Below are positions 51,001-58,085 of a stretch of DNA of 58,085 bases, piece after piece. Within the stretch, counting starts at the first letter, position 1. Every line of letters starts with the position of its first letter. The stretch is from Candidatus Gastranaerophilales bacterium (GTDB lineage: Bacteria > Cyanobacteriota > Vampirovibrionia > Gastranaerophilales > Gastranaerophilaceae). Below the pieces are notes generated by a model, which had not been told where the DNA came from, did not search any database, and worked only from the letters and a program-made list of their open reading frames with translations. The stretch is from NCBI GenBank assembly GCA_900766355.1, contig CAAFVD010000039.1, forward strand, positions 1 through 58,085. Reading direction: 5' to 3'. A program made the position numbers and the translations under genes.

Positions 51001-54000
51001 TTTGTTCAGGTAGAAAAACAAAAACTTAATGCAAAAGTTCAAGATTTACAGGGTAGATTGGAAACTTCACAAGCATATTTAGGGAAATTAAAATCTGATG
51101 AAAAAATGCTTAAATATTCAGAAGAACAATATGCAGAAAATTCCGAAAAAATAAAAAACATTGATTCTGAAAAAGATAAATGGGATTATGAATATACACA
51201 AAAAAGAATCAATGAATATAAAAAAGACATTGCTTCTTATAAGCTATCTTTGAAAAAAGTTAAAGAAAAAATTGCAAGATTAGAACTTGATTTCGAGGGT
51301 AAAGATTCAGAAGAAGTAATCAATGCGGAAATTGAAAAAGTAAATCAAGACATACAAGATGTAGAAGAATACGGAAAGAAAAAGCTTGTTGAATTTACCG
51401 AAGAATATGAGAACGAACGCAAGAATAAAAAATCTATAAGTGAACTTATAAAAGAGTTTGAAAAAGATACTGAAGATTTATATCCTGAATCATCAGACCG
51501 TACAAGTGAAGCTTCTGTTGATATTCCTGATTTTATGAATAAATCAAATAATATTGATACAGACATCAAAGATGTTAAATTAGAACCAGTATATAATGAG
51601 ATAAAAAAAGGAATAAAGGGTAAAGATTTAGCTAAATATTTGCCTAAAGAAATTGGGGAAGTCATAAATGATGAAGCTCAAAATTACATCTTCGGTGAAT
51701 TAAAAACTAAAGATTCAAAAGCAAAAGGTGTTCATAGAGGTAAAAAAGCTACAATAGAGCTTAACTTGGACGCAATAGGAAATAATCCTTATTTATTCAT
51801 AAAGACTTTAATGCATGAAATAAGACATGCAAACCAACTTAAAACTTATTTACAAATAATGGGCAAACCTAAGAATACTTGGACAGCTAATGAAAGGACT
51901 TTTGTTGCACATTATAATATTTGTAAAAAAGTAAACAAAGAAAGAAAATTATTTTATAATAAACATAAGGAACTTATTGATAAGTATGATAGAAATAATT
52001 TCTATTCTGCAGAAGAACGCGCAAAAGCAATATTTGAATTAAAAGACAGTGAAAGAAATATACTTATAAAGTATAACAGATATTATGACGATTATAAAAA
52101 TGCTTTATTTGAAACAGAAGCAAGAGCAAAAGGGGCAGAATATGCAAAAGGATACAGACAAGAATCAAGACACGCTTTATCAAGAATGCCTGAGACACAG
52201 TCAGGTAATATTGGACGATATGAAAACGGGGATTTATTATCAGATAACAGGTTCAGTACCACCGAAGAATCGTCCAGAATACAAACCGACCGAAGAAGAT
52301 TGGGCGAACTTGAGGGAAGAAATAAGACAGATGAAAAGACATTAGACAACGATTCTGAATATTCTATTGGTCTGTCAAAGTTTAAACAAAAAGAAAATGT
52401 TAAAAGTAGTTCTAATGAAAACAATAGAATTAAGGAAAAAGCAGAAGATAAAATATATAAATGGTACGGGAATATTGGAAAAGACCGTTTTGATGTTGAT
52501 AAAAACCTAAATTCTTTTATTACGATTTCAAAAGCAATAGCTAAAGAATATACAAAAAAATTAGGTATAAAGGTAACAGACAAAATGGTAAGAGAGGTTT
52601 TGCCATTTTTACGAGAACGAACAGACCTTCCTAAAAAGCTAAACAGACCTGAATTAACAAAATTCTTTGATAAATTATCTGGAAACGAAAAAGCGAGATT
52701 AACAAAACTCGCGGATGATGTTTCTGCGAAATTTGATAAATATTATAAAAACTATCAAAGCGTAAAAGGTGTAGAAGACGCAGAGGGTATAGAAAATCAT
52801 ATCTCACATATTTGGGATTTAGATAAAAAACATAAAGCGTTATTAACAAACTATTTTTCTACATCTTCAAAATTCGCAAAAGAGCGTACAATTAATACTC
52901 TTGTTAAAGGTATTGACGGGTTTGAAGTTGGTAATGAATTAATCCAATTCAAACCAAAAACTCTTGATTATGCTGAAATATTAAAGACATCATCAGATAA
53001 TTTAATTAAAGCAACTCATGATATTACATTGGCAAATGAGATTAAGGACCTAAAATATAAAAATATGCCTTTAGTAATGGCGACATCAAAAGCGCCTGCA
53101 GATTGGGTTGAAATAGACCACCCTGCATTAAATAAAGCTGTTTATGCAGGTACTACAAAAGATGATAACTTGATATTCAGAAAAGGTACAGTAAAGGTAC
53201 ACCCTGCTATTGCTAAAAAATTAGAAGCTATATTTGAGATTCAAAAACCTGATAATGCAGCTTGGAAATTATATGATAATCTGAATGGGATATTAAAACA
53301 ATCCACTCTTGGTTTTAGTGGATTTCATGGTTATGCTCTTTCAGAATCTGCAGTATCGAATTTTGGAATAAAAAACACTCTAAAAAGTATGGATTTCAAA
53401 AAAATCTATAATTCCGTTGCGAAAGGAGATTATGAAATCTTCAAAAAAGAAAATGTTGTAAAACAAGCAATAAAGGACGGTTTACAAATCGGTACGCCAT
53501 TGGATTTAAACAGAAATCAAGTTGAGGAATTTATAGGCAAGATTCCTGTAGTAGGGCATTTCTTAAAATCTGTGGTTAATGCTAATAACAAAATTTTATG
53601 GGATTGTTTGCATACAATTTATAAAATTAATGCTTATGATTATATGGTTCAAGAATTTGGGGGATATGATAAAGCAACAAAACAACAGCGTAGAGCTATT
53701 GCTCAATGGGTAAATGACAGTTTTGGTGGACAAGCTTGGGAATTGTTAGGAATAAAGAAATCCTCCATAAAAGCTGCTTCTCGTATATTATTATCTCCTG
53801 ACTGGAATTTCTCTACTATTCGTCAAACTATGGGTTTATTTGATTCAAAAAAAGGAAACAGATATTTATCTGAAAAAGATAATCCATTTTGGAAACAAGT
53901 AAAAAATATTTCAGAATTTTTGGGAGCTTCGGAAGAACCTAACACAGAGGGTGTAAGAGGTAAAAATGCAAGAGCGTTCTTCCTAAGATTTATTATTTAT

Positions 54001-54870
54001 TCTGCGATTGGATATAACCTAATCAATGCTACATTTAGAGAAAAAGATAGAGAAAAACACCCTGAATTATATCCAAAAAAAATGAATCCTATTGATTACT
54101 CAATTTGGGGAAATACACTGCCTAGTGACAAACTGTTTGATAAGGTATTTCCTTATGTATTTATAGGCAGAAATAGTGACGGTAGTGCCAGATATTTAAG
54201 AGTAGGGAAACAGGTTCGCGAAGTTCCTGAAATGATTTCTGACCCAGTAAATAAATTTGGTGGGAAATCTTCTTCTCTAATAAATGTGATTTGTCAAACA
54301 GCTCTTGGAATAAGTCCTGCAGATGTACCCAAGAAGTTATTAGGGAAAGATGAAGATGTTTATTATAACCAAAATCTATGGCAAGGTATGGGTAAATACG
54401 CTAAGAGAAAAGAAGGAGCAGAACTGTACAAAGGTATGGGAAAAACTCTTGTTAATAGCGCATTACCATTTGTAGTAAGCAAAGCTCTTGATGAAAAACA
54501 TGAGCCTAGTGCTTGGGACATGTTTGCTCAAACATCTAAAGGAGTTACTTACGGTAAAGCTATTAGATTATACAAAAAGGCTTATAAAGAAGGTCATGAA
54601 AAAGATATAAATAAAATTTCTAGAAGGGCATATCAAGACGGATTACCTAAAGATAGAATAGAAAAAGCTCAAAAGATTGCTCTAAGGAATTATCGTGCTG
54701 ATAATACTTCTAAATACAAGCACAGATATATTGAAGCTATGAACAATAATGACAAAAAAGAAATTCAAAAAATCACTAATCAAATGAGTAAAAACCATTT
54801 ACCAGTAGAAGAACAAAAGCGTATATATTACAAAGCCTTAAAAGATTACTACAAAGAGAAGGGGATTTAA
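45064..54870 (+). CDS. Giant polyvalent protein: methyltransferase, SNF2 helicase, zincin, LPD-like C-terminus
   Basis: 3268 residues. Order: 1-60 polar with the motif S(I/V)W(N/D)NLEEV twice; 60-370 Gly/Ala-rich amphipathic, hydrophobic stretches; 370-830 low complexity; about 835-1060 N6-adenine methyltransferase (SAM motif LEPSVGIGRF at 892, catalytic NPPYG at 964); about 1400-1960 SNF2/helicase (Walker A with K1437, DEAH at 1576-1579, QVVGRIWRRGN at 1903); 1965-2110 coiled coil; zincin-like HEIRH at 2251-2255 with ETEARAKG (E2352) as candidate third ligand; 2430-3268 helical LPD38-like end. DarB-type polyvalent proteins travel in the virion and protect incoming DNA from restriction. This one sits in the ejection-protein slot, so the same is inferred. 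It starts with TTG or GTG-type codon behind AGGAGG and overlaps the previous gene. Confidence 0.85.
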   Translation: MAKSIWNNLEEVKSDNTIGLNTNPIENTQPKQYKSVWDNLEEVNSAENSTSSNSFDPNFGTTPQSFSEEHPLLYGGIKKMQQSANDFGSALNNPIQNPNIAQGLGNIARDLGQFGTGLVHGVPQFISDIANQATKTGSSLKNDSSNWQSIIPTVGHGIDKAIGDIFSGTLNLPEAIAASYKGRQYNPHFQSFAPVEHYIDLLTNALYDNKIISQEQYANYLKHKAETQQAQAQLPLAQTIGEFLPAMLPIGKVAGLGKAASVTNDLSKAQKFAQTAKEIGKAAGVGAGYGFVVNPEGSLAERSATAGSGTAAGALLGAGGKVVKAGIKSSAPFMHENLRNAAYTTGKGARKVIDFAGEVKDRLNPNNYETILETKPVERGTGLSRRTVYESKPRTVFKGSDKTKSSNHTMDNVPEISIHNPGTDFVMGEGSELKTPKRPKYNKETIEKIRKIAPKTAEKIETEQDIAPLNEQDFKNNMLVEQTEQSSNIADNNKFTPKDYVDKFDPSTSKGEVSSSQMSELKKHRASVKKSIDNFKVEIKPIDVTRHSYKHSFHTNIAETPISYDLKQSDRNYNSVIQEIKNLATVESETISDEKIAELENKMQKACVEIEGNEADIENKWSNFWKAIGKLEEYQNCNTIIDNTKINKKLDTVKTNEYNNNKELDNVNRSSEQTQGNIETESRKLSRDNRTHSEQTQPNKNDRWNDENNAPDSRTSTSKIKSVQDRNVRLEEPTTNESEVTNGYSTEETNGIRPRISEGKEPTKTTTNEISQGKSSNERPSNGIRRENNISNDGQRGISLKDKEVIEKEYKNQHELNKAIEDYINNGKHEEYTEIPQEIKDWLKKYAGAGGLEKQGAEGKGLLSEYYTPQNIVNKMWDLTAQYVNTNGAKVLEPSVGIGRFLENAPKNTSFDVVEMNPVSAKITKILYPDANVTTGEFQERFIDKTNNKPVKSVNPEYDIVIGNPPYGQYSGRYKGMGEGKKYSRLEAYFINRGLDSLKENGIMTYIVPSSFLEGAITPAKSEIGSKCELIDAYRLPENMFDTTSLGTDIIVLRKTALKASDKNLSLGKWFKANPDKILGTVEQRKNKFGKLENIVKGDKNAVDNIDTSKKDIKETVVAKSTTTEKTAAKKSNHIVNTNKKVKKPVVTAKGKVEYTEYQHENTISDIDLELFQDTQVDGTLPESKYKPNEKVNEYKGKLYNDFNYLQGDIYEKLEDLENSEISEKQKEIQKKKLLSVLSEPKTVENIAFNPTSDFIREQSLGNLEEEVYDYSIRDYKKVNTPDTLDRRYKKYIDHLTNSERNGVSTWDMKKFIDGDKIRIDYHYSSYSLTDAEKKAERNRQYAEYMTKLKNTVDKTFNDFVKNELTKEEKQKLEDAWNRKFNATYNPDFKKMPMIVKGLNSEFYGKKLKLQNVQVEGVNFLTNKGVGLLGFEVGVGKTLTGIISTVQNMQMGRCKKPLVLVPKQVKDNWIKEFKETFPNLEINDVDNMSKFKGEIKENTVTVATYEALGNIWYGENSANDLIDQIYSVSNDFNRESTKRGKEKTKERAEELVGKAEGGNKKLFNIQEIGFDHLTIDEAHNFKNLFADAKADGQEGNTYVNISGGSTSTRAARLFLLTQYVLNNNGNRNVFMLTATPFNNSPLEVFNMLSYLAKDELDKKGLYNVYQFMENYADINSDWIVNSRNEVEYKQVVTGFKNASSLRELIKSVMLIRSAEDAGIVRPEKYTKRVTLEPSQEQIDLIAKAEEEAVTGKKDEGAVLKAINQSRKATLSPDIATDNFDVSPEDFIKNSPKLNYIMSAVESMKKKDSKTSQLIYMPLGVKFLPKIKQYLVNKGVFTADEVAIIDSSVSDDKITKITDSFNDREGKVKLVIGTNKIKEGMNLNKNSSVLYVPYMDWNPTDFVQVVGRIWRRGNRYSKIRVVVPLLKNSSDSFMFQKLNEKTDRINNIMDESKEYIDTSELNTSEEKINMISNPEKKMKMFVQVEKQKLNAKVQDLQGRLETSQAYLGKLKSDEKMLKYSEEQYAENSEKIKNIDSEKDKWDYEYTQKRINEYKKDIASYKLSLKKVKEKIARLELDFEGKDSEEVINAEIEKVNQDIQDVEEYGKKKLVEFTEEYENERKNKKSISELIKEFEKDTEDLYPESSDRTSEASVDIPDFMNKSNNIDTDIKDVKLEPVYNEIKKGIKGKDLAKYLPKEIGEVINDEAQNYIFGELKTKDSKAKGVHRGKKATIELNLDAIGNNPYLFIKTLMHEIRHANQLKTYLQIMGKPKNTWTANERTFVAHYNICKKVNKERKLFYNKHKELIDKYDRNNFYSAEERAKAIFELKDSERNILIKYNRYYDDYKNALFETEARAKGAEYAKGYRQESRHALSRMPETQSGNIGRYENGDLLSDNRFSTTEESSRIQTDRRRLGELEGRNKTDEKTLDNDSEYSIGLSKFKQKENVKSSSNENNRIKEKAEDKIYKWYGNIGKDRFDVDKNLNSFITISKAIAKEYTKKLGIKVTDKMVREVLPFLRERTDLPKKLNRPELTKFFDKLSGNEKARLTKLADDVSAKFDKYYKNYQSVKGVEDAEGIENHISHIWDLDKKHKALLTNYFSTSSKFAKERTINTLVKGIDGFEVGNELIQFKPKTLDYAEILKTSSDNLIKATHDITLANEIKDLKYKNMPLVMATSKAPADWVEIDHPALNKAVYAGTTKDDNLIFRKGTVKVHPAIAKKLEAIFEIQKPDNAAWKLYDNLNGILKQSTLGFSGFHGYALSESAVSNFGIKNTLKSMDFKKIYNSVAKGDYEIFKKENVVKQAIKDGLQIGTPLDLNRNQVEEFIGKIPVVGHFLKSVVNANNKILWDCLHTIYKINAYDYMVQEFGGYDKATKQQRRAIAQWVNDSFGGQAWELLGIKKSSIKAASRILLSPDWNFSTIRQTMGLFDSKKGNRYLSEKDNPFWKQVKNISEFLGASEEPNTEGVRGKNARAFFLRFIIYSAIGYNLINATFREKDREKHPELYPKKMNPIDYSIWGNTLPSDKLFDKVFPYVFIGRNSDGSARYLRVGKQVREVPEMISDPVNKFGGKSSSLINVICQTALGISPADVPKKLLGKDEDVYYNQNLWQGMGKYAKRKEGAELYKGMGKTLVNSALPFVVSKALDEKHEPSAWDMFAQTSKGVTYGKAIRLYKKAYKEGHEKDINKISRRAYQDGLPKDRIEKAQKIALRNYRADNTSKYKHRYIEAMNNNDKKEIQKITNQMSKNHLPVEEQKRIYYKALKDYYKEKGI
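47060..47254 (+). CDS. Nested gene 1 inside the giant gene (+1 frame)
   Basis: 64 residues in frame +1. AAGGAG (47047-47052) lies seven bases before the ATG. The product (MLTDLQNKLKAILKQNPESY, with a later MHLTAEQALAKLNQFRTEMYD end) looks like a helical protein. The main frame here (about residues 666-730) is only Asn, Thr, Ser, Glu, Arg and Gln, as expected for the overprinted strand. Confidence 0.6.
   Translation: MLTDLQNKLKAILKQNPESYPEITEHTLNRHNQIRMIDGMMRTMHLTAEQALAKLNQFRTEMYD
47288..47458 (+). CDS. Nested gene 2 inside the giant gene (+1 frame)
   Basis: 56 residues, ATG 47288 with GAGG six bases upstream, TAA at 47456. It starts MDILLKKLMESDPVYQKEKS and is an acidic helix with two MESD units. 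It directly follows nested gene 1 in the same frame, over low-complexity main-frame sequence. Confidence 0.55.
   Translation: MDILLKKLMESDPVYQKEKSQQKQLQTKFHKENPQMKDLLMESDEKTTYLMTDNEE
52142..52345 (+). CDS. Nested gene 3 inside the giant gene (+1 frame)
   Basis: 67 residues from ATG 52142, with AGGGG six bases upstream. It contains GIYYQITGSVPPKNRPEYKP and ends EEDWANLREEIRQMKRH, a realistic protein segment. It lies over the linker between the zincin and the C-terminal region, where the main frame is again low-complexity. It has the same +1 frame as the other two. Confidence 0.5.
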   Translation: MQKDTDKNQDTLYQECLRHSQVILDDMKTGIYYQITGSVPPKNRPEYKPTEEDWANLREEIRQMKRH

Positions 54871-54872
54871 GC

Positions 54873-55106
54873 GTGGATAAAGACACTGTTACTAAGTATG
54901 CTCCGATAGCGTTAGTTATTATCGGACTGATTTTCCAATGGAATTTGTTTGTAACTCCTGAACGACTTGAAATCAAGCACAGAGAGATACTAAATGATGT
55001 TGCTGCACGATACACAACTAAAGAACAACACAACGACCTTAAAGAGCAATTAAGCGACATGCAAAAAAAAATAGATAAAATCTATGATGTGATTACAAAA
55101 GAATAA
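54873..55106 (+). CDS. Small membrane-anchored coiled coil (holin/XhlA-like)
   Basis: 77 residues with GTG start (54873) behind AAGGGG. One membrane helix (YAPIALVIIGLIFQWNLFV) followed by a coiled coil (EQHNDLKEQLSDMQKKIDKIYDVI). This resembles XhlA-type hemolysin/lysis accessory proteins. A T7-like placement of the lysis gene between internal proteins and tail fibres is possible. Confidence 0.55.
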   Translation: MDKDTVTKYAPIALVIIGLIFQWNLFVTPERLEIKHREILNDVAARYTTKEQHNDLKEQLSDMQKKIDKIYDVITKE

Positions 55107-55119
55107 GAAAGGGGGAATA

Positions 55120-55743
55120 ATGGCATTAGTAGAAATCGAATATGGTTCATTGGCTAATTCAGAAACTGTGAACAATAATTTTAAATATCTTGATGATAAA
55201 TTGACAGATGTAAGCCAAAGATTTACTGCTTCTTTAGAATCTCAAATATTAACATTGAATACAAACATGAATCTACAAATAAAGAAGTTAGAAACTACAA
55301 TCGGAGAACCTCAAATCTCATTGACAGGAAGTCTTCCTGAAAATTGTATATGGCTGGAAGGTGCGAAAGTATCAAGAACAACATACGAAAAGCTGTTTGA
55401 AATTTACGGAACAACATATGGGGAAGGAGACGGAGAAACAACTTTTCAACTTCCTGACTTTATTAGGCGTACTCTATGGGGTGCAAAGGATAAGGGTTAT
55501 ATTGAAGCAGCTTTGCCAAATATAACTGGTGGATATAAACACCCTGGGTGGGCAGGCTATGATTATACAGGTGCTGTTTATACAGGTCAAACTGTTCCAT
55601 ATTATACTGGTACTGGTCAAGGAGGCTCTCAACAAAACGGCTTCTTATTTGATGCCTCTCGTTGTAGTTCAGTTTATAAAGAAGGAATAAATACCGTTCA
55701 ACCACCTGCAATAAAAGTAAGAGTTTACACAAGATATCAATAA
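55120..55743 (+). CDS. Tail fibre protein with collar domain
   Basis: 207 residues. An N-terminal coiled coil (LDDKLTDVSQRFTASLESQI) is followed by a phage tail-collar domain (WLEGAKVSRTTYEKLFEIYG, then TTFQLPDFIRRTLWGA) and a Gly/Tyr-rich end with TGTGQGGSQQNGF. It would contact the host surface. Confidence 0.85.
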   Translation: MALVEIEYGSLANSETVNNNFKYLDDKLTDVSQRFTASLESQILTLNTNMNLQIKKLETTIGEPQISLTGSLPENCIWLEGAKVSRTTYEKLFEIYGTTYGEGDGETTFQLPDFIRRTLWGAKDKGYIEAALPNITGGYKHPGWAGYDYTGAVYTGQTVPYYTGTGQGGSQQNGFLFDASRCSSVYKEGINTVQPPAIKVRVYTRYQ

Positions 55744-55761
55744 AATAAGAGAGGATAGAAT

Positions 55762-56439
55762 ATGAAAGAATTATATGGATATGATGAAAAAGGGTTCTTT
55801 GTTGAGAAATTTACTGCTGATTTAGACCCCGAAGAAACAAAAGTCAAAGGTTTTAATGTATATTTAATTCCTGCTAATGCAACAGAATTAGAGCCACCTC
55901 AAGCCGAGAATAGGATTCCAATATTCAAAAACGGTATTTGGGAACTTGAGAAGGATTACAGAGGAAAAATACAAGTTAAGTTAGAAACTGGTGACCATTC
56001 CGAAGTGACAGAAATCGGAGAACTTGCTGACGGTTTCATGCTTTATGACGATTATATAAAAACAGACCTATACAAAACAAGATTATTGGAAGATACAAGA
56101 ACTAATAAAACTGAAGAATTGAACATTGAAAAAGAAAGAGCCTTTAAAGAAGGGATAATGTTTAACAACGCACGATACGACTGTGACGACAGAGCGCAAG
56201 ATAGAACAGGTAACAGATTAACTTTATTAATGGCAGCACCTGTAGAAACTCTTGAATGGCTAGATTACGACTATAAAGCTCATACACTAACTGCAGAAGA
56301 ATTCCAAGCCCTTTGTGCAGCGATATTTACTAGGATTCAGTTTATTGAATTTAAAACAGGAGTTTTGTTAGAAGAAATACAAAAAGCCGAATCTATAGAC
56401 GAATTGAACAATATTGAAATTGATTTTACGGAGGAATAA
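55762..56439 (+). CDS. DUF4376-like tail fibre-associated protein
   Basis: 225 residues. An N-terminal strand-rich part (GYDEKGFFVEKFTADLDPEE) resembles tail-fibre assembly proteins; the C-terminal half has EGIMFNNARYDCDDRAQDRTGNRLT, the pattern of DUF4376. Often encoded beside tail fibres; probably chaperone or fibre part. Confidence 0.75.
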   Translation: MKELYGYDEKGFFVEKFTADLDPEETKVKGFNVYLIPANATELEPPQAENRIPIFKNGIWELEKDYRGKIQVKLETGDHSEVTEIGELADGFMLYDDYIKTDLYKTRLLEDTRTNKTEELNIEKERAFKEGIMFNNARYDCDDRAQDRTGNRLTLLMAAPVETLEWLDYDYKAHTLTAEEFQALCAAIFTRIQFIEFKTGVLLEEIQKAESIDELNNIEIDFTEE

Positions 56440-56441
56440 AC

Positions 56442-56810
56442 ATGTTTATAGTTGACGAAGAAACAGGAGATATAATTACAAGACAAGGTGATAGTGGAAC
56501 TCTTGTATTGAATAATATAGATACCTCTAGAAATTGGAAAGTATATTTTTCTGTATATGACAAAAACCGTAAACAGATGATTAACGAGATTTTTACGCAA
56601 TCTAACAATTTGCCAACAGTTGCAATATCAATATCAGCCAATGCAACAGACCCATTAAAAGTAAATTCAGACGAAGAATATGCGACATATTACTATGGTG
56701 TAAAGCTATGCGCAGACGGCATTGAAGATACTTTGATTATCGGAAACGGGGATATTGATAGCGAAAACACTATTACTGTTTACCCTAAGAAAACGGAAGG
56801 AGATACATAA
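56442..56810 (+). CDS. Strand-rich tail protein
   Basis: 122 residues, beta-rich (FIVDEETGDIITRQGDSGTL, WKVYFSVYDKN), no cysteine cluster, placed three bases after the DUF4376-like gene. It resembles small phage baseplate/fibre accessory proteins. Unknown. Confidence 0.6.
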   Translation: MFIVDEETGDIITRQGDSGTLVLNNIDTSRNWKVYFSVYDKNRKQMINEIFTQSNNLPTVAISISANATDPLKVNSDEEYATYYYGVKLCADGIEDTLIIGNGDIDSENTITVYPKKTEGDT

Positions 56811-56811
56811 A

Positions 56812-58085
56812 ATGGTTGCAACAAAAAGCGTTGAACAAAATAACAAAGTCACAGTAACTAGCGATTCATCTTTATACTATTCATCTTTAGCTAAAAAATA
56901 TGCAGATGAAGCTAAAATAGCAGAATCAAATATTACAGAACTTTTAGAAGATGCTGTAAATACTGCGGTATCGTCTGCAAACACAGCAACTGAAAAAGCT
57001 AATATGGCTGGTGCAGAAGTTGAGAAAGCAAAAGCTGAAGTTGAGAAAGTTACTGAAACTGTACAAAATTCTTTAACCAATATAGAATCTAAAACCTTAG
57101 AAGGAATCAATAAAATTAAACAGACTGGTTTTTATATGGAAGGGGATAAACTCTATTATATAGATTCTAATGGTGAAACAAAAGAGTTTAAGTCTACAGG
57201 TTCATCAGCTAAAATAGGTGACATAGGCTTTGCACCATACGTAGATGAAACAACCAATGAACGCAGACGTTTAAATGGACAAGTATTAATCAAAGACCAA
57301 TACCCTGCATTTGTAACTTGGTTAACAAATTTACAAACAACTACACCGTCTTTGTTTGCAACAGAAGATGAATGGCAAAATATAAAGACTGCTAGTGATT
57401 TTGGTGTTGTTAATAAGTTTGTAATTGGTGATACAACTGTGAGGTTGCCAAACTACCCTGATTATATTATTGCAGGTGCTGACAAATCAGGTATAATTAC
57501 CAATCAAGAAAAAATAGTTGGATACTACTACATCACAGTTAATACTGGTTCAGAAACTACAAAGCCTACAAAAAATGATTATACAGTAACTACTGCGTAT
57601 CAATATGGTATGAGCCAATATTATAAAGGCATTATGAATAGTGGTGCATGGTTGCGTAGTAATGGACAATGGAACCCTAAAGCAACTTATAAAGGGTTAT
57701 ACAACTGGGCTTTAACTCAATTAAACGCAGGGGTTGAAGGGTTTAAAAGTTCAACTGCAAGTGACATAGCTGATTATGATTTTGTTATTAATCAAACTAA
57801 TGAAACTTTCCGTTTACCATTAATTGGAAAACGTGTACTTGTTGAAAGCAAAAACCCTACAGATACTGATAAAACTTGGTATAATTTGTATTCAGATGGT
57901 TGGTGTGAACAAGGTGGATTCTATAATGGAGGTGTAACAACTGGAATAATTACTTTTTCAAAGAAGTATAAAGATGTAGAATCTTACTCAATCATGACTC
58001 AAGTTCATTTTGATGCTTCGGGTTATGGTTACCAAATAGGTGTATTAAATAAATCTATTAATGGGTTTAATTGGGGTTCAGCAGG
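56812..58085 (+). CDS. Tail fibre protein, 3' end outside the window
   Basis: An ATG (56812) behind AAGGAG opens a frame that stays open for 424 codons to the window edge. An N-terminal coiled coil (ANMAGAEVEKAKAEVEKV) is followed by collar-like domains (INKIKQTGFYMEGDKLYY, RLNGQVLIKDQYPAFVTW, TTVRLPNYPDYIIAG), with a second LPLIGKRVLVESK unit. It is the host-binding fibre. The true end and any packaging genes lie beyond 58085. Confidence 0.88.
   Translation, partial: MVATKSVEQNNKVTVTSDSSLYYSSLAKKYADEAKIAESNITELLEDAVNTAVSSANTATEKANMAGAEVEKAKAEVEKVTETVQNSLTNIESKTLEGINKIKQTGFYMEGDKLYYIDSNGETKEFKSTGSSAKIGDIGFAPYVDETTNERRRLNGQVLIKDQYPAFVTWLTNLQTTTPSLFATEDEWQNIKTASDFGVVNKFVIGDTTVRLPNYPDYIIAGADKSGIITNQEKIVGYYYITVNTGSETTKPTKNDYTVTTAYQYGMSQYYKGIMNSGAWLRSNGQWNPKATYKGLYNWALTQLNAGVEGFKSSTASDIADYDFVINQTNETFRLPLIGKRVLVESKNPTDTDKTWYNLYSDGWCEQGGFYNGGVTTGIITFSKKYKDVESYSIMTQVHFDASGYGYQIGVLNKSINGFNWGSA

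Overview
The window is AT-rich DNA (about one third G+C by eye) with a bacterial chromosomal segment (1 to about 19.7 kb) followed by a large prophage that starts at a tyrosine integrase (19966) and runs off the right edge inside a tail-fibre gene (58085). The chromosome has a glycine cleavage operon, queC, speD, a flagellin, an SLH-domain envelope protein and bacterial tRNAs. With the AT-rich composition and the style of the phage genes, this suggests an anaerobic gut bacterium such as a Gastranaerophilales/Vampirovibrionia (Melainabacteria) member. That assignment is an inference from gene content, not a phylogenetic result.

Host region: tRNA-Ser(TGA); gcvT-gcvH-gcvPA; a minus-strand group with rsmD, a membrane-anchored Hsp20-like protein, a small protein, a family-4 uracil-DNA glycosylase and a degenerate M16 peptidase. 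Next come tRNA-Leu(TAA) with an unusual repeated leader, a flagellin whose variable core is a GLUG-type repeat domain, a histidine kinase with a REC-degenerate GGDEF-REC protein, a ribbon-helix-helix regulator, and speD. A tight minus-strand operon follows (HEAT protein, queC, DUF366-like, SPOR protein, tatD, tlyA), then a DegT aminotransferase, a 677-base intergenic region with candidate small RNAs, and an SLH protein divergent from a small secreted protein.

Prophage: the integrase converges on a minus-strand early block (21-31.5 kb) of many small zinc-ribbon, coiled-coil and membrane proteins, a T7 gp4-like primase-helicase, a DUF736-like protein with an SSB-type tail, two tRNAs, RecT and a YqaJ exonuclease. 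One consensus promoter (TTGACT, 17 bases, TATAAT) covered by two palindromic operators drives this block. A LexA-type repressor is transcribed divergently, followed by probable lysogenic-conversion genes, including a secreted protein with four 21-residue repeats. The rightward late block has a small-terminase-like protein, portal, scaffold, capsid, podovirus-type adaptor and nozzle, three internal-virion-type proteins, a 3268-residue polyvalent protein and tail fibres. No large terminase and no DNA polymerase are present in the window.

The most striking object is the 3268-residue protein (45064-54870). It combines an N6-adenine-type methyltransferase, an SNF2-type helicase, a coiled coil, an HEIRH zincin motif and a C-terminal virion-associated region. 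It sits where podoviruses encode ejected internal proteins, so it probably enters the new host cell with the DNA and protects or remodels it. Three short reading frames lie inside it, all in the same +1 frame, two of them with clear ribosome binding sites; they look like real overlapping genes under low-complexity linkers.
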